Of a stretch of 18,588 bases of DNA, positions 1-6,116 are shown piece after piece. The position numbers and the translations under genes were made by a program. The number at the start of each line of letters is the position of its first letter. The first letter of the stretch is position 1. Below the pieces are notes generated by a model that saw nothing but the letters and a program-made list of their open reading frames with translations, was not told where the DNA came from and ran no database searches. The DNA is taken from assembly GCA_900540095.1 (NCBI GenBank), contig UQEO01000035.1, positions 1-18,588 on the forward strand, read 5' to 3'. The stretch is from an uncultured Collinsella sp. (lineage in GTDB: Bacteria > Actinomycetota > Coriobacteriia > Coriobacteriales > Coriobacteriaceae).

Positions 1-156
1 AGTCGCTGCGAAAAGCGGCCCGCCGAAACGCTTCAGCAGCCGCCGAATGCACCAACAGATTGTTCTGCGCGCTAGCACGTCGGGCAACGGAGCAGCACGG
101 GCCCTCCGGTCATGCGCACCGCTCGCGCCCGCGATGTCGCCGAGAGAGCTATCCAC
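1..156 (-). CDS. Possible start of an unidentified gene, cut by the window edge
   Basis: A minus-strand frame opens at a GTG (154-156) and stays open to the window edge, about 52 codons. A GGAG lies 8 bases before the GTG (165-168). The peptide begins VDSSLGDIAGASGAHDRR and later has a basic, hydrophobic stretch (CWCIRRLLKRFGGPLF) that could lead into a membrane helix. I do not recognise a family. The start and its ribosome site lie at one arm of the 156-207 hairpin, which would hinder translation. It could equally be non-coding spacer; the opposite strand is also open here. Confidence 0.25.
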   Translation of the reverse strand, partial: MDSSLGDIAGASGAHDRRARAAPLPDVLARRTICWCIRRLLKRFGGPLFAAT

Positions 157-207
157 GCTTAGGGCTCCAACCAAGCAAGTCGCCCGCGCTCAGCAGATCC
201 CTAAGCG
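156..207. repeat. Inverted repeat directly after the DUF2798 gene
   Basis: The arms CGCTTAGGG (156-164) and CCCTAAGCG (199-207) are perfect 9-bp complements around a 34-base loop. The hairpin begins two bases after the stop codon at 210-212. No T-run follows on the minus strand, so it is not a classical intrinsic terminator, although it may act as a 3' end stabiliser. Confidence 0.5.
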
Positions 208-209
208 AG

Positions 210-758
210 CTACTCGCACTCAGGAGCCATAGCCTGCTCCAAGAGCTCGGCATGCTCCTCCTCGAAAACCGTCCCCACAGGGAAGGCGCGACGGAAGACG
301 AAGCGGGAAATCGGACCGGCTACCAAAAGGTTCCACGGCAGCGCCATCACAAAATTATGCGGGATGTTGATCATCCAGATCGCGGGCACGGAATACAGGT
401 TCGCAAGGATGCCGCCGGGCATGTGCGTCAGACCCTCGCAGGCACCGTACAGCGACATGATGATAACCATGGGAACGACCATGCAGGAGCTGACGGCGAG
501 CGTCATGGCAAGTGGCGAGCTCTTGCCCGGCGTGACCAAGTACTTAAAGGCGAAACCCTTGGCGAGCGGGCTGGCGACGAACCAGTCGCAGCACATGGCA
601 AAAATGTAGGCAACGGGGAAGCCGAGCCACGCAGTGGCAACGACCTCGCCGTTGATGGCCCCGTGCTGCAGGGCAACGTTGTAGATGCTCATCCAGAGCA
701 CCATGCAAAAGCACATGATAAAGGTGAACAGCAGGCTCTCTCGTTTGTTGATAGGCAT
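210..758 (-). CDS. DUF2798-family integral membrane protein
   Basis: This 182-residue protein has the layout of DUF2798 proteins, which carry one or two copies of a two-helix membrane unit and have no established function. Hydrophobic helices are visible near residues 8-28, 40-60, 85-105 and 125-150. The N-terminus MPINKRESLLFTFIMCF is typical, as is the second-unit segment around residues 128-146 (WMINIPHNFVMALPWNLLV). The C-terminus is acidic. I chose the ATG at 756-758 because AGAGGA lies about 11 bases upstream and the family signature begins there; an in-frame start at 818 would add 20 poorly fitting residues. A terminator-like hairpin (807-853) sits in its leader, so transcription from the exporter gene upstream may be blocked or regulated. 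The family call is fairly sure; the role is unknown. Confidence 0.82.
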   Translation of the reverse strand: MPINKRESLLFTFIMCFCMVLWMSIYNVALQHGAINGEVVATAWLGFPVAYIFAMCCDWFVASPLAKGFAFKYLVTPGKSSPLAMTLAVSSCMVVPMVIIMSLYGACEGLTHMPGGILANLYSVPAIWMINIPHNFVMALPWNLLVAGPISRFVFRRAFPVGTVFEEEHAELLEQAMAPECE

Positions 759-802
759 AAAGGGCAGATTCCTCTCTGTGTTGTACCGCGGCGCCACGCA
801 AC

Positions 803-853
803 AAAAACGGGCGGGCAAGATGGAGCTGTTGGAACTTCATCTCGCCCGCCCGT
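803..853 (-). terminator. Terminator-like hairpin in the leader of the DUF2798 gene
   Basis: The arms are 807-822 and 838-853, 16 bp with one mismatch, and the loop has 15 bases. On the minus strand the stem is followed by five Ts (complement of 803-807). It ends only 45 bases before the start codon at 758. It is therefore either the terminator of an upstream transcript, with the promoter of the gene squeezed into the remaining 45 bases, or an attenuator. Confidence 0.6.
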
Positions 854-953
854 GGTACGTGCGTCTGCGACTACTTATGTGGTGGAACCAGCCTAGCACG
901 AAACGCATGCGCTTCGTAAGCGTTGAGTTTATGAAGATGCAGGGCACCGATAA

Positions 954-964
954 CCCCCCCCCCC
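954..964. repeat. Homopolymer tract of 11 C (G11 on the minus strand)
   Basis: Eleven consecutive Cs occur between the exporter gene and the DUF2798 gene, followed by GACCCC. On the minus strand this reads GGGGTC then G11, which could form a G-quadruplex and is prone to slippage. The 759-1076 gap otherwise holds only inverted repeats; I see no gene in it. Confidence 0.9.
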
Positions 965-973
965 GACCCCATA

Positions 974-1040
974 AGTTGCGGTGGAATACGGACTGTTTTG
1001 ACCCTTTAAGCAACAATTCAGTCCCTATTTCACCGCAACT
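974..1040. repeat. Long inverted repeat, 22-bp arms
   Basis: The arms at 974-995 and 1019-1040 match as reverse complements at 20 of 22 positions, and the loop is 23 bases. The outer ten bases (AGTTGCGGTG) pair perfectly. It directly adjoins the next hairpin (1044-1076). There is no T-run at its end on the minus strand. It looks like a dispersed palindromic repeat rather than a terminator. Confidence 0.8.
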
Positions 1041-1043
1041 CAT

Positions 1044-1076
1044 TTGGTGCAAAGTAACCTGTCCCCCTTGCACCAA
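1044..1076 (-). repeat. GGGAC-core hairpin abutting the exporter stop codon
   Basis: Perfect 9-bp arms TTGGTGCAA (1044-1052) and TTGCACCAA (1068-1076) enclose a loop. On the minus strand the loop reads GGGGGACAGGTTACT. The hairpin begins at the base following the stop codon (1077-1079). The loop core GGGACAGGTT recurs in the hairpin at the end of rph. Confidence 0.8.
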
Positions 1077-2645
1077 TTAGCTGGTATGGCGCCAGCGAGG
1101 GTCGGTGAGGGTTCTCGCCACGCCCAAGCCAACGGGCAGAAACGCCACGATGAGCACTGCGCGCACAAACCAGCCGAGCATGTTGACCGTGTCGAAGGTG
1201 CACATGTAATACATAGAGCGATAGAGATACAGACCGGGCACCATAATGACAATCGAAGGTACCGTGAGGGCGATGCGCGGGTAGGTGAGCTTGACTTCGG
1301 CCAAGCTTGCCAGCAGACCCGATACCAGCGCGCCGATAAACGCTGCTGCCTCGGGAGGCATTCCCGTGCTGAGGCCCAGGAAGGGAATCATCGTCGGCGC
1401 ATCGACAAGGGTCAGACGCAGGGTATTGGACACGGCGCCGATCAACCCAGCTGCCGCGGCCATCTTTACCGGGCTGTTGAACATCACCGAGAAGCCGAAA
1501 ACGCCAACGAAGCTCATCACCACGCGCAGGAGCGTAAGGGCAAGCGGCGAAAGGCCCAGTGGGGCAAAGTCGTCCGGCGCCAGGCCAACACACTCGGCAA
1601 CCATCCAACCTACGAGCGTCGCCATCACAATAATCGATACGGCATATGAAAGGCGCTCGATACCGCTTCGCATGTCGAGCTTGGCGATGTCGAGGCCCGC
1701 CGTAATGAGCGGAAAGCCGGGAATCACAAAGAGCATGGCGCCGATATAGCCTTCTTGGTGCGACATTGCCCCCGGTATGACCTGGCCAAGGCCGAGCAAT
1801 GCCAGCAGATACGAAACGCAAGCGAGCGCAACGCCGGTCGTCAGCGCGCTGAACTGACCAAGGCCTTGCTTGAGAATATGGGAGCGGGCAAAGTTGCCGA
1901 CACCCGCGCCCACAAACGCGCAGGCCATCTCGATAGGGCCGCCGCCGAGCAAAAAGACGAAGGCGCCGCAAGCACAGGCTGCCGCAAGGCCCTGTTGCCA
2001 GGGAGAGTAATCGGGCTTTGAGCTCTCAACGGTCCTGAGCATCTCGTGATACTCGTGTACCGTGAAGCGACGACCATAGGTCTCGATTTCCTTGAGGAAA
2101 CTCTCCATCATCCAAATGCGATGGGTATTGACTCCCGTTGTGGGCAGGCTGACAACCTCGTTAAAGCAGTGGCCATCTTCGATGCAAGTGCACTCAAACG
2201 ACAGAAGACTCAGGTCGACGTGAATTGTGACGCCGAGCACGTCAGCAACACGATTCATGGTATCGCGTACACGCCAGGCACCCGTTCCGCTCGCGAGCAT
2301 AAGCATGCCGGTGCGGCAGATGATGGATGACTTATCGGTGAGCGGCGCATCGACGGCAAGTTCATCGCCTGCCGTCACGATCTGATGCCAGTCAGTTTTC
2401 ATATGGAGCGCGCCGGCACGAACGCCGTGGTGCATGGGGGCTCTCGAAAGCAGCGAGTCAAGGCGCGAAGGCTGTGGGGGCTCCACTGATTCACCCTCAA
2501 CCTCATCAGCCTCTTCATCGACCAGATCAAAGGAATCAAGCGGCGCTGGCTCGCGACGGTCGATCAGCTCCTCGTCCTCATCATCAAAGTAATTGAACTG
2601 ATCGAGCATGTCCTCTTCGATTGCACGCTCGCTCGCGTCGTCCAT
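1077..2645 (-). CDS. Threonine/serine exporter family protein (ThrE type)
   Basis: This 522-residue membrane protein joins the two parts of Corynebacterium ThrE-type exporters in one chain. An N-terminal ThrE domain (about residues 108-350) has a cytosolic start (SSIICRTGMLMLASGTGAWR) followed by helices. A second ThrE_2-like helical domain lies at about 370-510. Roughly ten hydrophobic segments are visible from residue 218 on. The family exports threonine and serine; the substrate here is inferred. Residues 1-60 are a strongly acidic, low-complexity tail (DDEDEEL, EEADEVEGE), which is longer than usual. I chose the ATG at 2643-2645 because GGGAG lies 7 bases upstream; a start at 2690 would lack such a site. 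The gene stands alone between lysS and the DUF2798 gene, and a hairpin touches its stop codon. Confidence 0.85.
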   Translation of the reverse strand: MDDASERAIEEDMLDQFNYFDDEDEELIDRREPAPLDSFDLVDEEADEVEGESVEPPQPSRLDSLLSRAPMHHGVRAGALHMKTDWHQIVTAGDELAVDAPLTDKSSIICRTGMLMLASGTGAWRVRDTMNRVADVLGVTIHVDLSLLSFECTCIEDGHCFNEVVSLPTTGVNTHRIWMMESFLKEIETYGRRFTVHEYHEMLRTVESSKPDYSPWQQGLAAACACGAFVFLLGGGPIEMACAFVGAGVGNFARSHILKQGLGQFSALTTGVALACVSYLLALLGLGQVIPGAMSHQEGYIGAMLFVIPGFPLITAGLDIAKLDMRSGIERLSYAVSIIVMATLVGWMVAECVGLAPDDFAPLGLSPLALTLLRVVMSFVGVFGFSVMFNSPVKMAAAAGLIGAVSNTLRLTLVDAPTMIPFLGLSTGMPPEAAAFIGALVSGLLASLAEVKLTYPRIALTVPSIVIMVPGLYLYRSMYYMCTFDTVNMLGWFVRAVLIVAFLPVGLGVARTLTDPRWRHTS

Positions 2646-2751
2646 ATAGACGCTCCCTTCCTGCCGACTAACCCCCATCCTAGGCAGCAACGGCTAAAGG
2701 AAACATAAAAGAGACGACTGTCATGCGAGCCATGTGGGCAATATCCGTTGG

Positions 2752-2782
2752 GTAGTCGTTTAAGAACGTCCCCAATGACTAC
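2752..2782 (-). repeat. GGGAC-core hairpin in the exporter leader
   Basis: Perfect 6-bp arms GTAGTC (2752-2757) and GACTAC (2777-2782) flank a loop reading ATTGGGGACGTTCTTAAAC on the minus strand. Its layout (arm, GGGGAC, GTT, arm) parallels the hairpins at 1044-1076 and 8695-8731. The rest of 2646-2867 shows no gene. TTGACA occurs on the minus strand, but I could not pair it with a good -10 box. Confidence 0.6.
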
Positions 2783-2866
2783 ATCGATGTTCTAAGTGTC
2801 AACCAAGTCAACGCCGCAGATAGAGGACGGACAGCGAGCGACGTCCAGAGCGAACAAGTTGGCATG

Positions 2867-2908
2867 AAAAAGGCAAGGCATAGACCTTCTGGTCATGCCT
2901 TGCCTTTT
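2867..2908 (-). terminator. Intrinsic terminator downstream of lysS
   Basis: Arms 2868-2881 and 2895-2908 pair perfectly over 14 bp, with a further GACC/GGTC above them and a 4-base tip. On the minus strand a T5 run closes it. On the plus strand it ends in TTTT, so it may work both ways. It lies about 75 bases after the lysS stop. Confidence 0.85.
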
Positions 2909-2950
2909 GAATGACAAATTGTCGCTCTGGGCGGCGCGCAGCGTCGAGCG

Positions 2951-2978
2951 GTTACGGCGTTTGGTAAAACGCCGTAAC
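2951..2978 (-). repeat. GTTACG hairpin after lysS (copy 1)
   Basis: Perfect 12-bp arms GTTACGGCGTTT (2951-2962) and AAACGCCGTAAC (2967-2978) enclose a GGTA loop (TACC on the minus strand). It starts 3 bases after the lysS stop codon (2982-2984). No T-run follows. A sister copy with a compensatory change in the arms follows dtd at 7468-7495. Confidence 0.85.
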
Positions 2979-2981
2979 CCC

Positions 2982-4946
2982 CTAGTACATCTTTGCGCCG
3001 GCGGGGATGGAGGCGTCGAGCTGGATCAGGTTGAGGCGCTCCTCGCCCTCCTCCTCGTGGACAGCGCTGATCAGCATGCCGCAGCTGGGAATACCCATCA
3101 TCTTGCGCGAAGGCAGGTTGGTGATGGCGAGCAAGGTCTTGCCAACCAGGTCCTCGGGCTCGTAATAAGCGTGAATACCGGAGAGGATGGTGCGGTCGGT
3201 GCCGGTGCCGTCGTCGAGCGTAAAGTTCAGCAGCTTCTTGGACTTCTTGACGGCCTCGCATGCCTTGACCTTCACAGCGCGGAAGTCGCTCTTGGAGAAG
3301 GTATCAAAGTCGACGAACTCCTCAAACAGCGGCTCAACGGCGATCTTGGAGTAATCGAGCGTGGGCTTAAGCGACGTAACGAACGGGCTCGCGGCGTTGC
3401 CGGCCTCGGCAGCCTTGGCGGCAGCGGCACCGGACTGGAAACCCTTCTCGGGCTTCATGTGCGGGAACAGCAGCACGTCGCGGATAGAAGCCTGGTTGGT
3501 GAGCAGCATGACCACGCGGTCGATACCAATGCCAATGCCGCCCGCGGGAGGCATACCGTACTCGAGGGCGCGCACGTAGTCCTCGTCGTACTCCATGGCC
3601 TCGTCGTCACCGCCGGCCTTCTCGGCCATCTGGGCGGCAAAGCGCTCGGCCTGGTCGACCGGGTCGTTGAGCTCGGAGAACGCGTTGGCGTACTCGTGAC
3701 CGGCAATAACCAGCTCAAAGCGGTGCGTCAGGCGCGGGTCGTCCTCAAAACGCTTGGCAAGCGGGCTGACCTCGATGGGGTAATCGCACACGAACGTCGG
3801 GTTGACGATGGTGTCCTCGCCCAGCTCATCGTAAATCTCGGCGATGATCTTGCCAGCAGTCCACTCGGGCTTGATCTCCAGGCCCTTCTCGCGCGCGGCG
3901 GCAGCAAGCTCCTCGACCGGCGTGTCGATGGTGACCTGCTTGCCGAGCACGTCGGAGACGATGTCGGTCATGGGACGGCTGGCCCACTCACCAGAAAGGT
4001 CGATGGTCTGGCCCTGGTACTCGATGACCTCGGGGTTGCCGATGGCCTTGTTGGCAGCCTTGATGACACCTTGGGCGAGTGCCTTCATGCCCTCGAGGTC
4101 GGAGAAGGCACGGTAGGCCTCCATCGTGGTGAACTCGGGGTTGTGGGTAAGGTCCATGCCCTCGTTACGGAAGATGCGGCCGATCTCGAACACGCGCTCA
4201 AAACCACCGACGATGCAGCGCTTGAGGTGCAGCTCGGTGGCAATACGCAGGTAGCACTCCTGATCGAGCGCGTTGAAGTGGGTAATGAACGGCTTGGCAG
4301 TAGCGCCGCCTTGGATGGTCTGCAGGATGGGGGTCTCGACCTCCATGTAGCCGTCGGACTCCATAAAGCGACGGAAGGTGGAGAGAATCTGCGAACGCTT
4401 ACGGAAGGTCTCGCGAACGTCGTCGTTGGCGATCAGGTCGACATAGCGCTGGCGATAGCGGGTCTCCTTGTCGGAAAGACCGTGGAACTTCTCGGGCAGC
4501 GGACGAACGGCCTTGGCAAGCAGGGTCGCGCTCTTAGGGGCAACGGAAAGCTGGCCACGCTGGGTGCGCACGACCACGCCGGTCACGCCCAGGATGTCGC
4601 CCAGGTCGAGGGCCTTGAGCGTACTCCAGGCAGCCTCGTCCATGTCGTTGATGCGGCAGAACAGCTGAATCTCGGCAGTCGCATCGCGCACGACGATGAA
4701 CATGATCTTGCCCTGACCGCGCTTGGCGACCACGCGGCCGGCGATCTTCACGACGTCCTCGGTGTCCTCGCCATCGGCAAGCTCGGCGTACTTAGCCTCG
4801 ATATCGGCGACGTAGTCCTCAAGCTCAGAGTGCTCGGGATAGGGGTTCTGGCCCGCCTCGAACAGGGCGGCGCGCTTGGCCAGGCGGGTGGCGCGCTCGT
4901 CGTTGAGCGTCGATGCCTGATCGGCGGCGTTCTGGTTCTCTGCCAT
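2982..4946 (-). CDS. lysS: Lysyl-tRNA synthetase, class II, with C-terminal tRNA-binding domain
   Basis: The enzyme charges tRNA-Lys with lysine in the cytosol. The chain has 654 residues against about 500 for common bacterial LysRS. An OB-fold anticodon-binding domain covers about 64-145. The class II core carries motif 1 (around 199-206), motif 2 (FRNEGMDLTHNPEF, 259-272) and motif 3 (GIGIGIDRVVMLL, from about 470). An Ala-rich linker (499-533) leads to an extra domain at 534-654 of the Trbp111/MetRS C-terminal type, recognisable by DFRAVKVKACEAV, ITNLPSRKMMGIPSCGM and the LDASIPAGAKMY end. GAGGAG (4953-4959) sits 6-7 bases before the ATG. greA lies upstream, a common arrangement, but a terminator-like hairpin separates them. 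Identification is very secure. Confidence 0.97.
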   Translation of the reverse strand: MAENQNAADQASTLNDERATRLAKRAALFEAGQNPYPEHSELEDYVADIEAKYAELADGEDTEDVVKIAGRVVAKRGQGKIMFIVVRDATAEIQLFCRINDMDEAAWSTLKALDLGDILGVTGVVVRTQRGQLSVAPKSATLLAKAVRPLPEKFHGLSDKETRYRQRYVDLIANDDVRETFRKRSQILSTFRRFMESDGYMEVETPILQTIQGGATAKPFITHFNALDQECYLRIATELHLKRCIVGGFERVFEIGRIFRNEGMDLTHNPEFTTMEAYRAFSDLEGMKALAQGVIKAANKAIGNPEVIEYQGQTIDLSGEWASRPMTDIVSDVLGKQVTIDTPVEELAAAAREKGLEIKPEWTAGKIIAEIYDELGEDTIVNPTFVCDYPIEVSPLAKRFEDDPRLTHRFELVIAGHEYANAFSELNDPVDQAERFAAQMAEKAGGDDEAMEYDEDYVRALEYGMPPAGGIGIGIDRVVMLLTNQASIRDVLLFPHMKPEKGFQSGAAAAKAAEAGNAASPFVTSLKPTLDYSKIAVEPLFEEFVDFDTFSKSDFRAVKVKACEAVKKSKKLLNFTLDDGTGTDRTILSGIHAYYEPEDLVGKTLLAITNLPSRKMMGIPSCGMLISAVHEEEGEERLNLIQLDASIPAGAKMY

Positions 4947-4964
4947 AAGTTAGCTCCTCAAACT

Positions 4965-4997
4965 AAAACGCTCCCCAGGATTCGGTCCCAGGGAGCG
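4965..4997 (-). terminator. Terminator or attenuator between greA and lysS
   Basis: The arms 4969-4976 and 4991-4997 (CGCTCCC/GGGAGCG) form a stem, with TTTTAGTTT following on the minus strand. It lies 28 bases after the greA stop and ends 18 bases before the lysS start, so it could partly separate the two genes or act as a leader element of lysS. Confidence 0.7.
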
Positions 4998-5025
4998 AAA
5001 ACATACCTTTACGCGGGACCGTGGT

Positions 5026-5496
5026 CTAGCGTGCGATCTTGGCGATGGTGTAGACGCGAGTCTTGCCGGAAGGCGTAACGACCTCAACGGAGTCGCCCTC
5101 GCCGTGACCAATGATGGCGTGACCGACCGGAGACTCGTTGGAAATCTTGTGCTCGAGCGAGTTGGTCTCGGTGGTACCGACGAGCGTGACTTCCATGACC
5201 TCGCCGTTGGGATCAATCAGCGAAACGGTGGAACCGATGGAGACGCTCAGGTCGCCCGTGGTGGCAGCGACCTGAGCGTTGGCGAGGATGGCCTGGATCT
5301 CGGCAATACGAGCGGCGTTCTGGGCCTGCTTGTCCTTAGCGGCGTCGTACTCGGAGTTCTCCGAAAGGTCGCCGAACGCGCGGGCTTCCTTGATGTCCTC
5401 GACGATCTCCTTGGCGTAATCGCCCTCACGCCAAGCGAGCTCCTCGACGAGCTTCTGGCGGCCCTCAGCGGTCAGTACGATCTGGCTTGCGTCCAT
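5026..5496 (-). CDS. greA: Transcription elongation factor GreA
   Basis: GreA enters the RNA polymerase secondary channel and stimulates cleavage of backtracked RNA. The protein has 156 residues, the normal family length. The N-terminal coiled coil (about 8-75) carries the acidic tip motif GDLSENSEY (42-50), whose Asp and Glu are the functional residues of the family. The C-terminal FKBP-like domain (85-156) ends with the characteristic SPVGHAIIGHGEGDSVEV stretch. The start is the ATG at 5494-5496, with GGGGAG (5505-5510) 8 bases upstream; an in-frame ATG 30 bases earlier is less good. It lies between tatA and lysS. Confidence 0.96.
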   Translation of the reverse strand: MDASQIVLTAEGRQKLVEELAWREGDYAKEIVEDIKEARAFGDLSENSEYDAAKDKQAQNAARIAEIQAILANAQVAATTGDLSVSIGSTVSLIDPNGEVMEVTLVGTTETNSLEHKISNESPVGHAIIGHGEGDSVEVVTPSGKTRVYTIAKIAR

Positions 5497-5544
5497 ACGG
5501 ATATCTCCCCAACTCTGATCAAACAATCAACTGTCAACAAAACG

Positions 5545-5567
5545 AAAAAGACCCGCTAGCCTGCGGG
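5545..5567 (-). terminator. Intrinsic terminator downstream of tatA
   Basis: On the minus strand the stem CCCGC-AGGCTA-GCGGG (arms 5552-5556 and 5563-5567) is followed by TCTTTTTCG. It lies 35 bases after the tatA stop and before the greA leader. Confidence 0.75.
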
Positions 5568-5602
5568 CAAGCCGGTCAGGTGCTCACCCCAAAGGGATGG
5601 GA

Positions 5603-5878
5603 CTACTCTGCGTCCGCGTCGCTGTCCTCTGCCTGCTTCTTCTTGGCAGCAGCGAGCTTGGCCTCGAGTTCAGCGATCTCCTTGTCCTCCTCGGACTGCT
5701 CGACCACGACCTCCTCGGCCTGCTTGGTCTCGGCCTTATCGTCGCCCTCCATACCCTCGCGGATATTCTTGACGGTAGAGCCGAGGGACTTGCCGAGCTT
5801 CGGCAGGTTCTTGGGCCCGAAGATAATCAGGACAACGACGAGAATAATGATGAGCTCAGGAGCCCTCAGTCCAAACAT
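5603..5878 (-). CDS. tatA: Twin-arginine translocase subunit TatA/E family
   Basis: TatA forms the protein-conducting component of the Tat pathway in the cytoplasmic membrane, which exports folded proteins. The 91-residue product has the family layout: a short N-terminus, one membrane helix (about 8-20), the invariant Phe-Gly hinge (FGPKNLPKLGKSLG, from 20) and an amphipathic helix, then a charged tail rich in Glu, Lys and Ala (45-91). The longer in-frame extension reaches into tRNA-Pro and is not plausible. I chose the ATG at 5876-5878, with GGAGG (5884-5888) 5 bases upstream. A strong promoter lies just before it. No tatC or tatB is in the window. Confidence 0.93.
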   Translation of the reverse strand: MFGLRAPELIIILVVVLIIFGPKNLPKLGKSLGSTVKNIREGMEGDDKAETKQAEEVVVEQSEEDKEIAELEAKLAAAKKKQAEDSDADAE

Positions 5879-5914
5879 GTAGACCTCCACAATACAGCGA
5901 GACAAGCTCGAATG

Positions 5915-5943
5915 AGTATACCGCGGGTATCGCGGTATCACAA
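5915..5943 (-). promoter_or_regulatory. tatA promoter with an operator-like palindrome
   Basis: On the minus strand TTGTGA (5938-5943) and TATACT (5915-5920) are separated by 17 bases, close to the sigma-70-type consensus. Within it, ATACCGCG (5918-5925) and CGCGGTAT (5931-5938) form a perfect 8-bp inverted repeat with a 5-base spacer, overlapping both boxes. This could be a repressor site. Confidence 0.7.
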
Positions 5944-5951
5944 CACTAGCT

Positions 5952-5979
5952 AAAAAAAGGGACCGCAAGAAGCGGTCCC
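5952..5979 (-). terminator. Intrinsic terminator of tRNA-Pro
   Basis: The minus strand reads GGGACCGC-TTCTT-GCGGTCCC followed by seven Ts (5952-5958). It is a textbook terminator 11 bases after the tRNA. Confidence 0.93.
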
Positions 5980-5990
5980 TCCTCATGCTC

Positions 5991-6067
5991 TGGTCGGGTT
6001 GACTGGATTTGAACCAGCGACCCCTGCGTCCCGAACGCAGTGCTCTACCAAACTGAGCCACAACCCG
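5991..6067 (-). tRNA. tRNA-Pro(CGG)
   Basis: The 77-base cloverleaf closes with CGGGTTG/CAACCCG as the acceptor stem. The anticodon stem CTGCG/CGCAG encloses TTCGGGA with anticodon CGG (reads the Pro codon CCG). The T-arm is GCTGG-TTCAAAT-CCAGT. CCA is encoded. Confidence 0.96.
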
Positions 6068-6078
6068 TTAGCTCGACT

Positions 6079-6084
6079 ATAGTA
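6079..6084 (-). promoter_or_regulatory. Probable -10 box of tRNA-Pro
   Basis: TACTAT on the minus strand lies 12 bases before the mature tRNA 5' end. No convincing -35 box is seen 17 bases upstream, so the call is tentative. ispE ends just 33 bases before it. Confidence 0.4.
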
Positions 6085-6116
6085 ACAAAGATTTTCGCCG
6101 CGTGCTAGAGAAATTT

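Noticed and set aside
785..800. TGGCGCC-GCGG on the minus strand, resembling the T-box motif of tRNA-sensing leaders
   Set aside because: In T-box leaders this motif precedes or overlaps the terminator. Here it follows it, and no specifier stem is visible.
60..896. A 278-codon plus-strand open frame over the left edge
   Set aside because: It is antisense to the DUF2798 gene, rich in Arg and His, and without a recognisable domain.
2895..5078. A 727-codon plus-strand open frame
   Set aside because: It is the antisense of lysS. Its composition (Leu, Gly, Val, Asp rich, no motifs) is what GC-rich coding DNA yields on the other strand, and lysS is certain.
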